Assembly (NCBI GenBank): GCA_030704615.1
Contig: CM060731.1
Coordinates: forward strand, 81,884,756-81,948,755
Length of the DNA: 64,000 nt
Reading direction: 5' to 3'
Origin: Takakia lepidozioides
Lineage: Eukaryota > Streptophyta > Takakiopsida > Takakiales > Takakiaceae
The notes beneath the pieces are model-generated. The model saw only the letters and a program-made list of their open reading frames with translations. It searched no databases and was not told where the DNA came from. A program made the translations under genes and the position numbers. Positions 21,173 through 30,838 of the stretch are shown here, piece after piece; the stretch's first letter is position 1; every line of letters starts with the position of its first letter.

Positions 21173-21894
21173 CCGGTCATGAACATGTCCCTAACCCCCT
21201 CTCCACAAGGTAACCGGGTAGAGAACCTGTTGCGGCTTATGGTTTGGAATACTAAGTTCCTAACATAGCCTACACCTGTACCTGCATCCACCGCAAGCAC
21301 TCCTATGGTTGGCTGGTCATCACCTCCAACCTCACCACAGGAGAACAATGATGGTCTGGCTGGTCATCACCCCAGCCTCACCATCGACAGCATGCTCTAG
21401 GACTGGCCGGTGATCAAATCCGGACCAATCACCTATAAAAACAAGCGCCCACACAAAACTAGCATGGCGCACAGTCAAGCATGCAGGTATGGAGGGGATC
21501 CAAACACAAGAAATCAGAACGACAACTCCCCCACACCAAAAACAACTCCACGGTGTTGCTCCTGCAAGGACACCCCAGCCCAAACCCAGACTGACTCTTG
21601 CCTCCACCTACGGAAAGGTCTTGGCCTAATGAGAGGGTGGAAACTACGAGGAAGAGAAGCTAAAGCAATGCCTAACCCCAGCATGCCCTCATCCCAACAC
21701 TCTTCCTCTCCTCTCTTCCCTCACTTGCATGACCATGGGAATATCATGAAGATACTCCTCAAACCGCCCTCCACGAGCTTCAAAATTCGGCCTTCAAGAC
21801 CACATGTCAGTCCTTAGGCAGTCCACCAGTGCCTCCACGAGTCAGCACAGGCCATCCACAGGTCAACACGGGCCACCACAGACCAGCACAGGCC

Positions 21895-22915
21895 CACACA
21901 GCTCACTGGTCACAGCCGTCACAGTCCCACAGGCCACTGGGCACAGCCTGTCACAGCCCCTCACAGCCCGTCACAGCTCGCCACAGCCTGTCACAGCCCC
22001 GCACAGCCCGTCACAGCCCCAAAGGCCTCAGGCACGACTTGTCACAGCCCGTCACAGCCCCAAAGGCCACGGGCACAGCCTGTCACAGCCCCTCACAGCC
22101 CGTCACAGCCCCACAGGCCACTGGCACAGCCTGTCACAGCCCCTCATAGCCCCAAAGGCCACGGGCACAGCCTGTCACAGCCCCACAGGCCTCAGGCACG
22201 GCCTGACACAGCCCCTCACAGCCCGTCACAGCCCCAAAGGCCTCAGGCACGGCCTGTCATAGCCCCTCACAGCCCATCACAGCCCCCAAGGCCACCGGCG
22301 TAGCCCGTCACAGGCCCTCACAGCCCGTCACGACCCCGAAGGCCACCGGCACAGGCCCTCACAGCCCGTCACAGCCCCGAAGGCCACCGGCGTAGCCCGG
22401 CACAGCCCATCACAGCCCTAAAGGCCACCGCGCAGCCCGACACACAGCCCCAAAGGCCTCAGGCACGGCCTGACACAGCCCCTCACAGCCCGTCACAGCC
22501 CCAAAGCCTCAGGCACGGCCTGTCACAGCCCCTCACAGCCCGTCACAGCCCCAAAGGCCTCAGGCACAGCCTGTCACAGCCCCTCACAGCCCCTCACAGC
22601 CCCAAAGGCCTCAGGCACGGCCTGTCACAGCCCCTCACAGCCCGTCACAGCCTCAAAGGCCTCAGGCACGGCTTGTCACAGCCCCTCACAGCCCATCACA
22701 GCCCCAAAGGCCATGGGCACAGCCTGTCACAGCCCCGCACAGCCCGTCACAGCCCCACAGGCCACTGGGCACAGCCCGTCACAGCCCCACAGGCCACTGG
22801 GCACAGCCTGTCACAGCCCCTCACAGCCCCAAAGGCCACGGGCACAGCCTGTCACAGCCCCTCACAGCCCGTCACAGCCCCATAGGCCTCAGGCACGGCC
22901 TGACACAGCCCCATC
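21895..22915. repeat. GC-rich minisatellite in the retrotransposon leader
   Basis: About 1 kb built from a roughly 10-bp core (TCACAGCCCC or TCACAGCCCG) arranged into higher-order units of about 50 bp with CAAAGGCCTCAGGCAC and GGCCTG. Several frames are open through it only because of the repeat, and these are not genes. It lies between the 5' LTR and gag, in the untranslated leader. Confidence 0.9.
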
Positions 22916-24403
22916 CATGGCCGCTCTGGCAGTTTAGCCATTTCTCCAAGGGGTTTAGCCACGCCAAGCTAGGGTTTGTGTCTCTTGGACCCTAGGTTTC
23001 TTTCCACCGAGCTATGGCGGCTCTCAGGAAATCAGCAAGGTATTCTTGCTCTTTCGGCTCCCACACACCACCATAGTAGCCCTAAGCCATGAGGTGGTTG
23101 CCACAAACCAAGCCTTCTTTCTCACTTAGCCTCCCCAAACACGCCACTAAACTCAATGGCAAACAACCAAGCCCTGTTGGTTCCCAGCCCTTGTGAGCAC
23201 TCATTCAAGCACTCTCCTTGGCCATAGCATCTGTCTTAGAGCCTATTCCAGCCCCCTACACCTGCTGCTTCAAGAGTTGCGCTCCCTTCAAGCTTGAAGT
23301 TGAAACCCCAACTCACATAGGCCCTACAAGTGCTTTTCTTTCACTCCAAGTGGAAACCAGCCCTAGACCTTCCGTTCTAGCTCTCTAAAGCTTGAAAACA
23401 AGAGCCTCAATGGGCTGAAGGCATGCTCCACACATGCCCCACTCTCACCATAAGAGAATCAGCTCATTTGCTTCATTTCTTGCACCCACAAACCTGAAAA
23501 TACAAGCTTCAGCAGGCTGAAAGCATGCTCCACATGCCCTACAGGGAAACCAGCCCCTTCCTTCCTTTCTTGCACTCCCACACCTGAAAGTGCAAGCCTT
23601 CACCAGGCTAATAGCATGCTCCACACATGCATTGCCCTCACATAAGAGAAGTCAGCCCTTCCCTCTTCCTTGCTTGCCCTCCAAGCTTGAAGATGGAAGC
23701 TTCAATGAGCTGAATACATGCTCCACACATGCAACCTCTTCACACAAGAGATATCAGCCCCCTATCTTGGCTCCTTGGCTCCTTGATGCTCTCTAAGATA
23801 AGACTAAGCACTCCACAACCTTTGCCAAGCTCCTAAAACCCTAAGGCTTACATTTCCAGCCACAAGACACTTCTCTTGTGGTGCAAGAGCTCTTCTTCCA
23901 AGCTCTAAAACCCTAGGTGCACATTCCATGGCCTTGCCGCACCTCTTAGCTCCTGTTCCAGCCCTGCTCTTACCATGACAAGAGCCCTCTCAATGCTGAA
24001 GCTCGAGATTGAAACCCAATCTCACCATACTCCACAAAGTGCACTGATTTGCCCCAAGCCAAATCAGCCCTTTCGCTTGGTCTTGCAATCCTTCACACAA
24101 TGAAAGCTCGCATTCCCAAGTCCAGTTCTCAGCTTTGCCACCAAAGCCACTATAACCTGCTCTTGACTGGTCCTCTTCCCAATCGTGCTTGCTCATGCAT
24201 GTACACAATCTGAAACCATCAAGGTGCTCTGGAATTACCTGCAGCATGGTGCTTTCATCTCTGAAGCTGAAGATCGAATGCCAAGGTCTACCACCTCGTA
24301 ACCCACATCGCCTCCGCTTCTAACAACCAAGAGCTCCACGGTGCTCCTTGCATAACAACTTGGTTTCTCTCATTCTCAAGAAAAAACCAAGTGCTACAAC
24401 TAA
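22916..24403 (-). other. long non-coding leader of the retrotransposon
   Basis: No coding frame is supported. Between about 23390 and 23740 a degenerate unit recurs four times (GCATGCTCCACACATGC at 23423, 23608 and 23717 and a shorter form at 23526), each with CTTGAA...CTTCA...GCTGAA text around it. The 5' leader is about 3.2 kb in all, unusually long for a Ty3 element. Confidence 0.6.
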
Positions 24404-24445
24404 CTCGTATCTGGCACTCACAGATACGAGCTGATCTTTCTCGAG
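24404..24445 (-). promoter_or_regulatory. leader hairpin and presumed primer site next to the 5' LTR
   Basis: CTCGTATCTG (24404-24413) and CAGATACGAG (24421-24430) form a perfect 10-bp stem with a 7-nt loop. The adjoining 24430-24445 touches the LTR edge and reads CTCGAGAAAGATCAGC on the minus strand. No TGG-type tRNA primer site is seen. Instead this 16-mer is complementary, with one mismatch, to LTR positions 24601-24616 (minus strand GCTCATCTTTCTCGAG). Confidence 0.5.
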
Positions 24446-24762
24446 TGATAAAGAAGAAGAATACAAGCACGAGCTCACAAATCTGAAGCATAAACTCATG
24501 CATATATAACCTCATCACTCAAATACAAGTCAAGCCAAGTGCACCCCACACCATGTGGTATCCACACTACGGCGCCATAGCTAGGCGCGGTGAGTCTCAA
24601 CTCGAGAAAGATGAGCCTTCCGCGCTTGCCGTGAAGATAACCACTCCAGGGCCTAAATCTGCCTTGACCCCTGGATTGACACTTGGGCCAATCCCAAATG
24701 TCAATATGTAAAAGCTAGCTATTTCCTAGCTAGTTTCACACTAGTGATAAAATAACTTGACA
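24446..24762 (-). repeat. long terminal repeat (5' LTR), block B
   Basis: 317 bp, 5 differences from 13134-13450. On the minus strand a TATA-like TTATATATGC lies at 24501-24510, about 55 bp before the LTR edge, which would give a short R-U5. No copy of block A lies next to it. Confidence 0.85.
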
Positions 24763-25336
24763 ACTGCTTGAACATGGAAAACCAACTGTGGATAGTTGGG
24801 CCATGTTATAGGCACTATTCTTAGCCCATTATCTACCTGGCGATTATGCACACAAAATGAAGGTGGAGATGTTCAGGTTGAAACAGGAAACCTTGAGCGT
24901 TGGCAAATTCAAGACTAGATTTGAAACCCACTCTAGTTACTTTCCTTCCCTCAGTAAAGAAGACAGAGTTGATTTCTTTCTTTGTGGATGGCCTAAATGA
25001 TTTCCCTAAGTACAAAGTCAAGGCCCACAATCCTTGAGCAGAAGGTGAGGCCTATCGCTTGTCATGCAACTATGAAAGCGAGATCAGGGCACAAAAAATT
25101 GTGACTCATGCTCGTAAATTCAAGCCAGCTACAGCACCGTCTTGGCAGCCAGCCAAGAAAAAGGGGGACTGGAAAAGGTCCAAGCCATATAATAAGAGGT
25201 AGGATGGCTCGAATATTCGAAGGCCATCGTAGGTAGAACCCCTGCACGGCTCATTGTCAAAGAACAGGAAGAGCATGAGCGCAAAGGATTGTGCTTTACC
25301 TGTCATGAATGGGGTCATAGATCTAAGGAATGTCCC
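24763..25336 (+). pseudogene. gag of the old Ty3/gypsy element, right part with zinc knuckle
   Basis: From 24767 the gag frame continues as LEHGKPTVDSW, ALFLAHYLPGDYAHKMKVEM and LSVGKFKTRFETHSSYFPS, interrupted by stops and a frame change. A CCHC knuckle (CFTCHEWGHRSKEC) is at 25292-25333, followed by a stop. With 12721-12978 it makes a nearly full-length gag. Confidence 0.75.
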
Positions 25337-26465
25337 TAAAATCCACTTTGGCAGGCAACCACAGTGACAGTTCAGAAAACAACAGGAACACCGTATTCGC
25401 TAAAAGTGTACTTTGAAAAGATCATTTTTTTTCCCAATTCCCCTAGAGGTTGTCGTCAACTACAATGTATAATTAACATCATTGGTGAAATTGTGCACCA
25501 CCTTATGTATATGTACATATAACTTTCATATAATCATAGATATTATAAAAATCAGTCTATTTTGATGCAACATATATAGCTTATGATAATATGTGATCCC
25601 CAAAATTTAATGTCTTCTAATGGAATATGCTTTGAACCCGCAACCATTTGTGAGAGGATATGCACTTTTAGTGTTGGATTAAATATCAATATATGAAGCG
25701 AGACGTTTGTTTTGTTTTGTTTTGTTTTGTTTTGATTTGAGATGTCCCCAACCGCGAGGACCTAGCCCTAGTGCTTGGTACCATTGGAAAGCCCTCGACG
25801 AGGAGGGGTGCACGGGCTTGGTCTCATGATTTTTGGACCTGCAGTGTGGGAGATGTCGAATTTCAAGTACTTTGGGTCGCTGGAAATTCCCAAAGAATAG
25901 CAAAATGGGCTCTCCTTGGACAATGGTTGGAGCCTCGAGAGGAGAAATATCAAGGGAGAGGTCTCCGGTTCAAATCTGGTCGTAGGCTCTGTGGAAAAAA
26001 AATGCATTTGGACTTAGAGGACATTGGACCCTTGGGCCAACGGCAGAGGCTACCCTAGAGGTCGCACTTGGGCCTCGACATAGGAGACGCATTGGGATAC
26101 ATAGGAAATTGCACTTGGTCTTAGATTTCAACTCTTCATACATGGGCCAAAGGCACATGCTACCCTAGAGGTCGCACTTGGGCCTCAACATAGGAGACGC
26201 ACTCGGATACATAGAAGATCTTACACTTGGACTCAGATGACACTGGACACTTGGGCCAACGGCACAGGCTACCCTAGTGTTGATTATTCAATAGATAATA
26301 TATATTCAATAATTGAAAAGTTGATTTTGTTTATGATTATTCATCCTTCATTAATTAGGATTATGATAACGCCTGACCATAATGGAGGTAGTTGACGAGG
26401 GCCAAGTCATAGAAAGGGAAAATGAGCTCATATCCGAGTTTCAACGGCTGTTGTTGAGGACCAGG
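25337..26465. other. non-coding stretch between gag and protease of the old element
   Basis: No gene is recognised. In an intact element protease follows gag closely, so most of this 1.1 kb is probably a further insertion. It holds a (TTTTG)n run at about 25707-25735, an AT-rich part at 25440-25620 and the tandem repeat at 26005-26277. No clear ends or target duplication were found. Confidence 0.35.
26005..26277. repeat. about 110-bp tandem repeat, 2.5 units
   Basis: Units contain TTGGGCCAACGGCA, GGCTACCCTAGAGGTCGC and ACATAGGAGACGCA, beginning near 26007, 26112 and 26222. Confidence 0.75.
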
Positions 26466-26600
26466 TGGCCTATAACCCTAATGTTATTCGGGTTTATGGC
26501 AGTGTGGCTGGGTTTGCCACCCAGATGTTGATAGACACTGGAAGCACTCATAATTTGTTGTCCAAGAATTTTGCTGATAACCTGAACTTGGATTTGTCAA
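26466..26600 (+). pseudogene. protease fragment of the old Ty3/gypsy element
   Basis: VIRVYGSVAGFATQMLIDTG followed by STHNLLSKNFADNLNLDL is an aspartic-protease N-terminal half with the active-site DTG at 26534-26542. Coding similarity ends at about 26600, where an unrelated minus-strand frame begins, so the element is truncated here. Confidence 0.75.
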
Positions 26601-26604
26601 GGCC

Positions 26605-27125
26605 TCAATCTGATCTTGGATAAGACTCCTCTCTGTGTCAGCAACATCAACCACATTCTCTGCCACTCTAATATCCCTGTCTTGCTGGTCCCCTGCATCA
26701 CACAAAGCATTGAACTCTTTTTCGGTCTTATCAGCATTGAGCCAAAATTCTGCTTCAATTGATTTCTTCTGGTCAAGTTCCCTTTGCATCTCAGACTGTC
26801 TTCCCTTTCCACAGTTCAGTAACCCAACACTCTCTTCCCCTTTTTGCATTAAGGACTCTTCCCCGGCTCGGATTGTGGCACCCTCGTGGGAGAGTTTGGC
26901 CTCTAGGTCTGCAATCTTGTTCCGACACTCTGCAAGACACCATTGTCTGTCTTCCATTTGCACCCGAACAGTCCGCGTCTTCTCCATCAAGTCCAACTTC
27001 CCTTTCTTTAACCTCTCCAACTCTTCCTTTGCCCCACACATCTCCTCATACTTCAAATCATGTAGTTCCTGAAGACTCGCTAGGGCAGTTGCCACATACT
27101 CCTGCTCATGTTTTTTCCTTTCAGA
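26605..27125 (-). pseudogene. coiled-coil protein fragment
   Basis: Minus-strand open frame of about 170 residues with heptad-like charged helices (VATALASLQELHDLKYEE, AKEELERLKKGKLDLMEK, AEFWLNADKTEKEF). No domain is recognised. The frame appears open upstream (EAFSERKKHEQEY) without a clear start, and it runs into the antisense of the protease fragment at about 26600, so the true end is lost. It could be a gag-like or host coiled-coil gene piece joined here by insertion or deletion. Confidence 0.4.
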
Positions 27126-27522
27126 GAAAGCCTCATCCAGTACGGAAAAAAAGGCATAAAGGAGGAATAAAACGAATTCAAATCCTGGTATTTTTCATCC
27201 GGCATTGATGGAAAATTATAGATATGATGTCAGTGTCACAACCCCTACGGAGGTAATTCCTCATACTCTGGTGACTCATCTGGTATAGATGAAATTCAAT
27301 AAAAGAGGAATGAAAAATTATAGGTCTTTTTTAGAGGTATTTTAGTGTCCACCCAGGTGATTCTTCCGATATGGATAGAAAACCTTTACAAGTCGGGTGA
27401 AAACACCTTTTAAAGTCCATCTGGTATAGATGGAAAATCATGAAAAGAACACTGATGCAACCGGCCAATTCCGATGAGGGAGACAGAGGGAGAGAGGGGC
27501 CAACAAATTTAAAAAGCAAAGT

Positions 27523-27585
27523 GGGGGGGGGGGGAGTGACCGAGCAGCTGCAGCTGCTCAGTCACTGCCCCCCCCCCCCCCCCCC
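27523..27585. repeat. palindrome with poly-G and poly-C arms
   Basis: Twelve G, then AGTGACCGAGCAGCTG, then CAGCTGCTCAGTCACT, then G and eighteen C. The centre lies between 27550 and 27551; the inner 16-bp arms have one mismatch. It could form a long hairpin or a triplex/quadruplex structure. Confidence 0.85.
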
Positions 27586-27608
27586 ATTCTTTATTTATTT
27601 TTTGTTTC

Positions 27609-27668
27609 CTGATCTCTCCCTCTCACTCCCTCTCTCTGTCCCTCTCTCTCCCTCTCTCTCCCTCCCTC
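27609..27668. repeat. CT-rich microsatellite
   Basis: An irregular (CTCTCTCC)n pyrimidine run directly follows the G/C palindrome. Confidence 0.8.
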
Positions 27669-28399
27669 CATGGATCTGGCTGGTTCTTTTAAACCCGATG
27701 GTTTAAACCCAGAGATATGTTAATTAATCCCTAATTAACTTCCTTGATATTTCGTCCATACTGGATGATCTGTTGATGATGAAGTCATCAGATGGTGGAT
27801 TTACCTTTAACAGAATTCAGCCATACCGGTTGATTTTTTACTTTACGGATGACGTCCGAATCTGGTGAATTTCGGTTAATTACCCTACTTGGATCTTTGG
27901 TTTATAAGGTCATGAGGTTTCTATCCTAATGAATGCCAAATGATTTTCATCCCTATCTAGATGTCATCCCTGGCGGATGACACAGGGATGAAAAATTGGG
28001 ATTTTATCAACCGTTTGTTGATGGATTTCATCCCGTGCGGATGAAATCGCGGGGAAATAGCTTCATCTCCTCCCTACCCTAATTTTCTGCACGACAATCG
28101 TGCTTAAGGTTTGCTGGAACTGAGGGATGGTGGCGGAGTGCGCATTGAGCCCGATTCAGGGCCTTTGATTACTATGGTGCTGCGTAATTAAGGTCTGCAG
28201 GGTTTCTGGCAAGATTACAGTACTTTCTTCCTCTCTTGGGGTGCGCAATGGCGGCAGTGCCTTCAATTTCCCTGTGACGGTTGTCTCTCATGTTGGCGGG
28301 CCATCTACTCAGCTTGTGATCGTTTGTTGTGCCCTTCATTGATCATTAAGATACAGCGGCGCATCTTAAGACCTCAGGGAAGTGAATGAATCTGTTAAA

Positions 28400-28486
28400 A
28401 TGCTTGGGCAATCCACTCTTTTTGTGTTTTGTTGTTTGTTGGTCTTGGGAGCCATTTCACAGGCTTCTCTTCCGCAAACCATCAAG
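28400..28486 (+). CDS. possible signal-peptide first exon
   Basis: ATG at 28400 opens 29 codons ending exactly at an AAG-GTGATG donor (phase 0). MLGQSTLFVFCCLLVLGAIS has a hydrophobic core and is followed by QA-SLP, a plausible signal-peptidase site. No downstream exon was identified in the next kilobase, so this may be an orphan exon or chance. The gene it would belong to is not recognised. Confidence 0.2.
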
Positions 28487-28600
28487 GTGATGGCTTGTTT
28501 ATGCTTTGATTTCTTTCTACTCCTGCTTTGGAATGCATGTTGTACAACGATAACAAGCGTGAGACCTGTGATTCACCTGGGGTTCCACAATCCTTACTAA

Positions 28601-29669
28601 CCTGTCGGTTTTTGTGGGGCTTGTGATGGGACCAGGTGAGGGTCCTCACTTAATATGATTCTTTGAGCTTGAAATTGAATGAAATCGAGCTACTGATGCG
28701 ACGCCGCAACTTCTGTATCTTTGGGGGAGAAGACCTCTTTCTGCCTCTTTGCATTGATCTTTCTGGCCTTTGTTCTTAACCTTCTATGGTGGACAACGAT
28801 TCATTAGGATATTTCTCTCTTGTTCCATGTGGCCTTCTGTTGTGACACCGGAGCAATTATATGACGAGCTGGCTGTTTTAAGATATCTAGTACCAAGCAG
28901 CAAAGTGGGGAAGCTCTGTTTTTTGACCAAACAGTGTCCTTTATTGTAAACCTTGGAAAGCCTGGATTCTGTTACGAGCATGCTGTTTTAGGACATTTGG
29001 TGCCATGCAAAATTGTAGGGTGGCTCTTATTTGACTAGATAATGTCTTTGGTTACAAGCCCCTGGATGCTTGGCTTTTTTAATGGACAATGTCCATGGTG
29101 GTAAGCACTTGCTGGCTGTTAAGAAGTTGATTCAGGCCATGTGTTCATGTTGCCTTAGGATAAATATGCCATGGCAGCTTACTAGCCTGTTGGAATGAAC
29201 AATTCAGACCCTGTGATACTACTCTATGATGGTAAACTGATTAGAAAAATATCTGCAGTTTTAATATGGTGTTTGTGTTACCAAAACAGTGTGGAATTCT
29301 TTTTCCAGCGTGCAATGTAGACATTGGTGGTAATTGTAGCAATCTAATACTTGATTGCTATTCAACACCTTGTTAATGCATTTATACACTAGCCCCAGAC
29401 CTAAACCAAGTCGTGGGACAAAAAACAAGGTATCTGGTTATACCCTAGTGTGTAATTTGCTTAGAAAATGTCTGCAGCTCTGATATGGCCTCCCACCCTG
29501 TTTTGTCTTGGATGATTGGGTGGTGTCTTTTTGGGATGATTTGACAAGACTGGAAATGTGAGATAGTGCCCTATCCAGGATTGTTTATGTCTTTAATTGA
29601 CAATGACCCTTATGGGTCCTGTCCATGTCTTGACATGACGTGAATATCTTCCCTCTCTTTAATCATGTT
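28601..29669. other. non-coding, degenerate repeat region
   Basis: No coding frame is supported. Phrases such as GCTGTTTTAAGATATCTAGT (about 28872) and GCTGTTTTAGGACATTTGGT (about 28982) recur at about 110-bp spacing, suggesting a decayed tandem repeat. Confidence 0.35.
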
Positions 29670-29898
29670 GCTGCGGTTTATCATCATTTTTCTTTATTTA
29701 GGAAAATGATATTTCCTCTGATTATTCTTGACAAAGCAGATTACGGCCTTTCTTCTCTCTAAGAAAGATAATGTAACTGCCATTTCTATACATAACCTGA
29801 TGCTTACTTTACCTGATGCAGTGAAGTAAGGACTGGCATTGGTTGTTCATATATTTTTGCATCTTATAAGGGTTATTTGTGACAGGATTATCTTTAAT
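29670..29898. repeat. empty-site copy of the sequence into which two Helitrons and a SINE inserted
   Basis: The stretch reads ATCATTTTTCTTTATTTAGG, AAAATGATATTTCCTCTG, CTTGACAAAGCAG, CTTTCTTCTCTCTAAGAAAG and on without interruption. The adjacent tandem copy, which starts near 29905, has the same text interrupted at 29943, 37310 and 43792. Confidence 0.8.
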
Positions 29899-30838
29899 CC
29901 TGGTGCTGCAGTATATCATCATTTTTCTTTATTTAGAAAAAATTCTAGCGACGACCGAAGGTCGGAAGCTAGTTTAGCGTAGAGCAGGAATAGGGTGCCA
30001 TAGTGCCACGTCATCGTAACCAGGTCATCGTAGACAGGTCATCGTCGCCGTCAATTTCTTTGGAACCTGCCCGAAATGCCTGAAAAGCAGCGCGGGGAAG
30101 GGATGCCCCCGCGTCCTTGAGCGCGTCAGCTTGGTCTTACGCCGTGTTTCAATCTCTACCTGCTCAGCTACACACACAAGCAGCACACACAAGAGTCCTC
30201 TTGGGTTGATGGAGTTTACACACACAAGCAGCACACACAAGAGTCCTCTTGGTTGATGGAGTTGATGGTCGGTTAAATCCTCGATGGTCGTGACACACAG
30301 TCAAGGACAATGTGGTGAGGGCACCTTCTTCTTCGACCTGTTTCAGCCTGTTTTGCCCTCTCATCAGACTCGGCGTGAGAGACAGATTTGTGGACTTTGC
30401 TTGAGAGACATTCTTTTGGGAAGGCAGAAGAGGAGAGATACAATCTCCTGCTCTCAGATACTGTTTTAGAAGTAACAAACTATTGTGCCAATGATGGGTG
30501 TGGAGGATTTTTTTTAAATGGAAAAAGTGAGGGATAGCTTGATGGAACAGATTGGGCAGGAGCCAACATTAGCTTAATGGCATCGAGCAACAAGCATGGA
30601 GCAACATGCTTTTGAAGCAAGGCTTAGGGAAGGCCAGTTTTAATGCAAAGACAAAATGGTCAACTCCAATTTGCGTTTGGTTGTCTCAATAGCTAAGATT
30701 ACCAAGGGCGTGGCATGACTTTCCAAGATCTCATTCAGGTCAGATTGTGGGCACCTCTTCCTTGACAAATTAAATTGTCTCCCTGTCTGTAATGCGTAGG
30801 CCCGTCTCCATTCCACGATTATTTCCCATTCCAGCTTT

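Larger units (their letters stand above)
12979..24762 (-). mobile_element. Ty3/gypsy retrotransposon carrying a cytosine DNA methyltransferase and a PHD finger
   Basis: An 11,784-bp insertion splitting an older gag gene. It is flanked by ATTG (12975-12978) and ACTG (24763-24766), probably a 4-5 bp target duplication with one change, and begins TGTC and ends GACA. Coding is on the minus strand in the order gag, linker, protease, C5-methyltransferase, RT, RNase H, integrase, PHD. A 317-bp direct repeat (13134-13450 and 24446-24762) differs at 5 positions, so the insertion is fairly recent. A second repeat block (12979-13133, 13453-13643) flanks only the left LTR, so the ends are not of simple form. 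Frame changes at about 19860, 18210, 16372 and 15120 and TAG codons at 19176 and 17023 mean that this copy cannot make the full polyprotein by ordinary translation. Confidence 0.85.
27126..28399. other. non-coding stretch with short GATGAAA-type repeats
   Basis: No gene is supported. Recurrent short phrases such as CATCTGGTATAGATG, TCATCCCT and GGATGA between 27260 and 28040 suggest a decayed tandem repeat. The G/C palindrome at 27523-27585 and the pyrimidine run at 27609-27668 are described separately. Confidence 0.4.

Noticed and set aside
21804-22937. Long Ser/Pro/Gln/His-rich frames on the plus strand
   Set aside because: Produced by the minisatellite in several frames, antisense to the retrotransposon leader.
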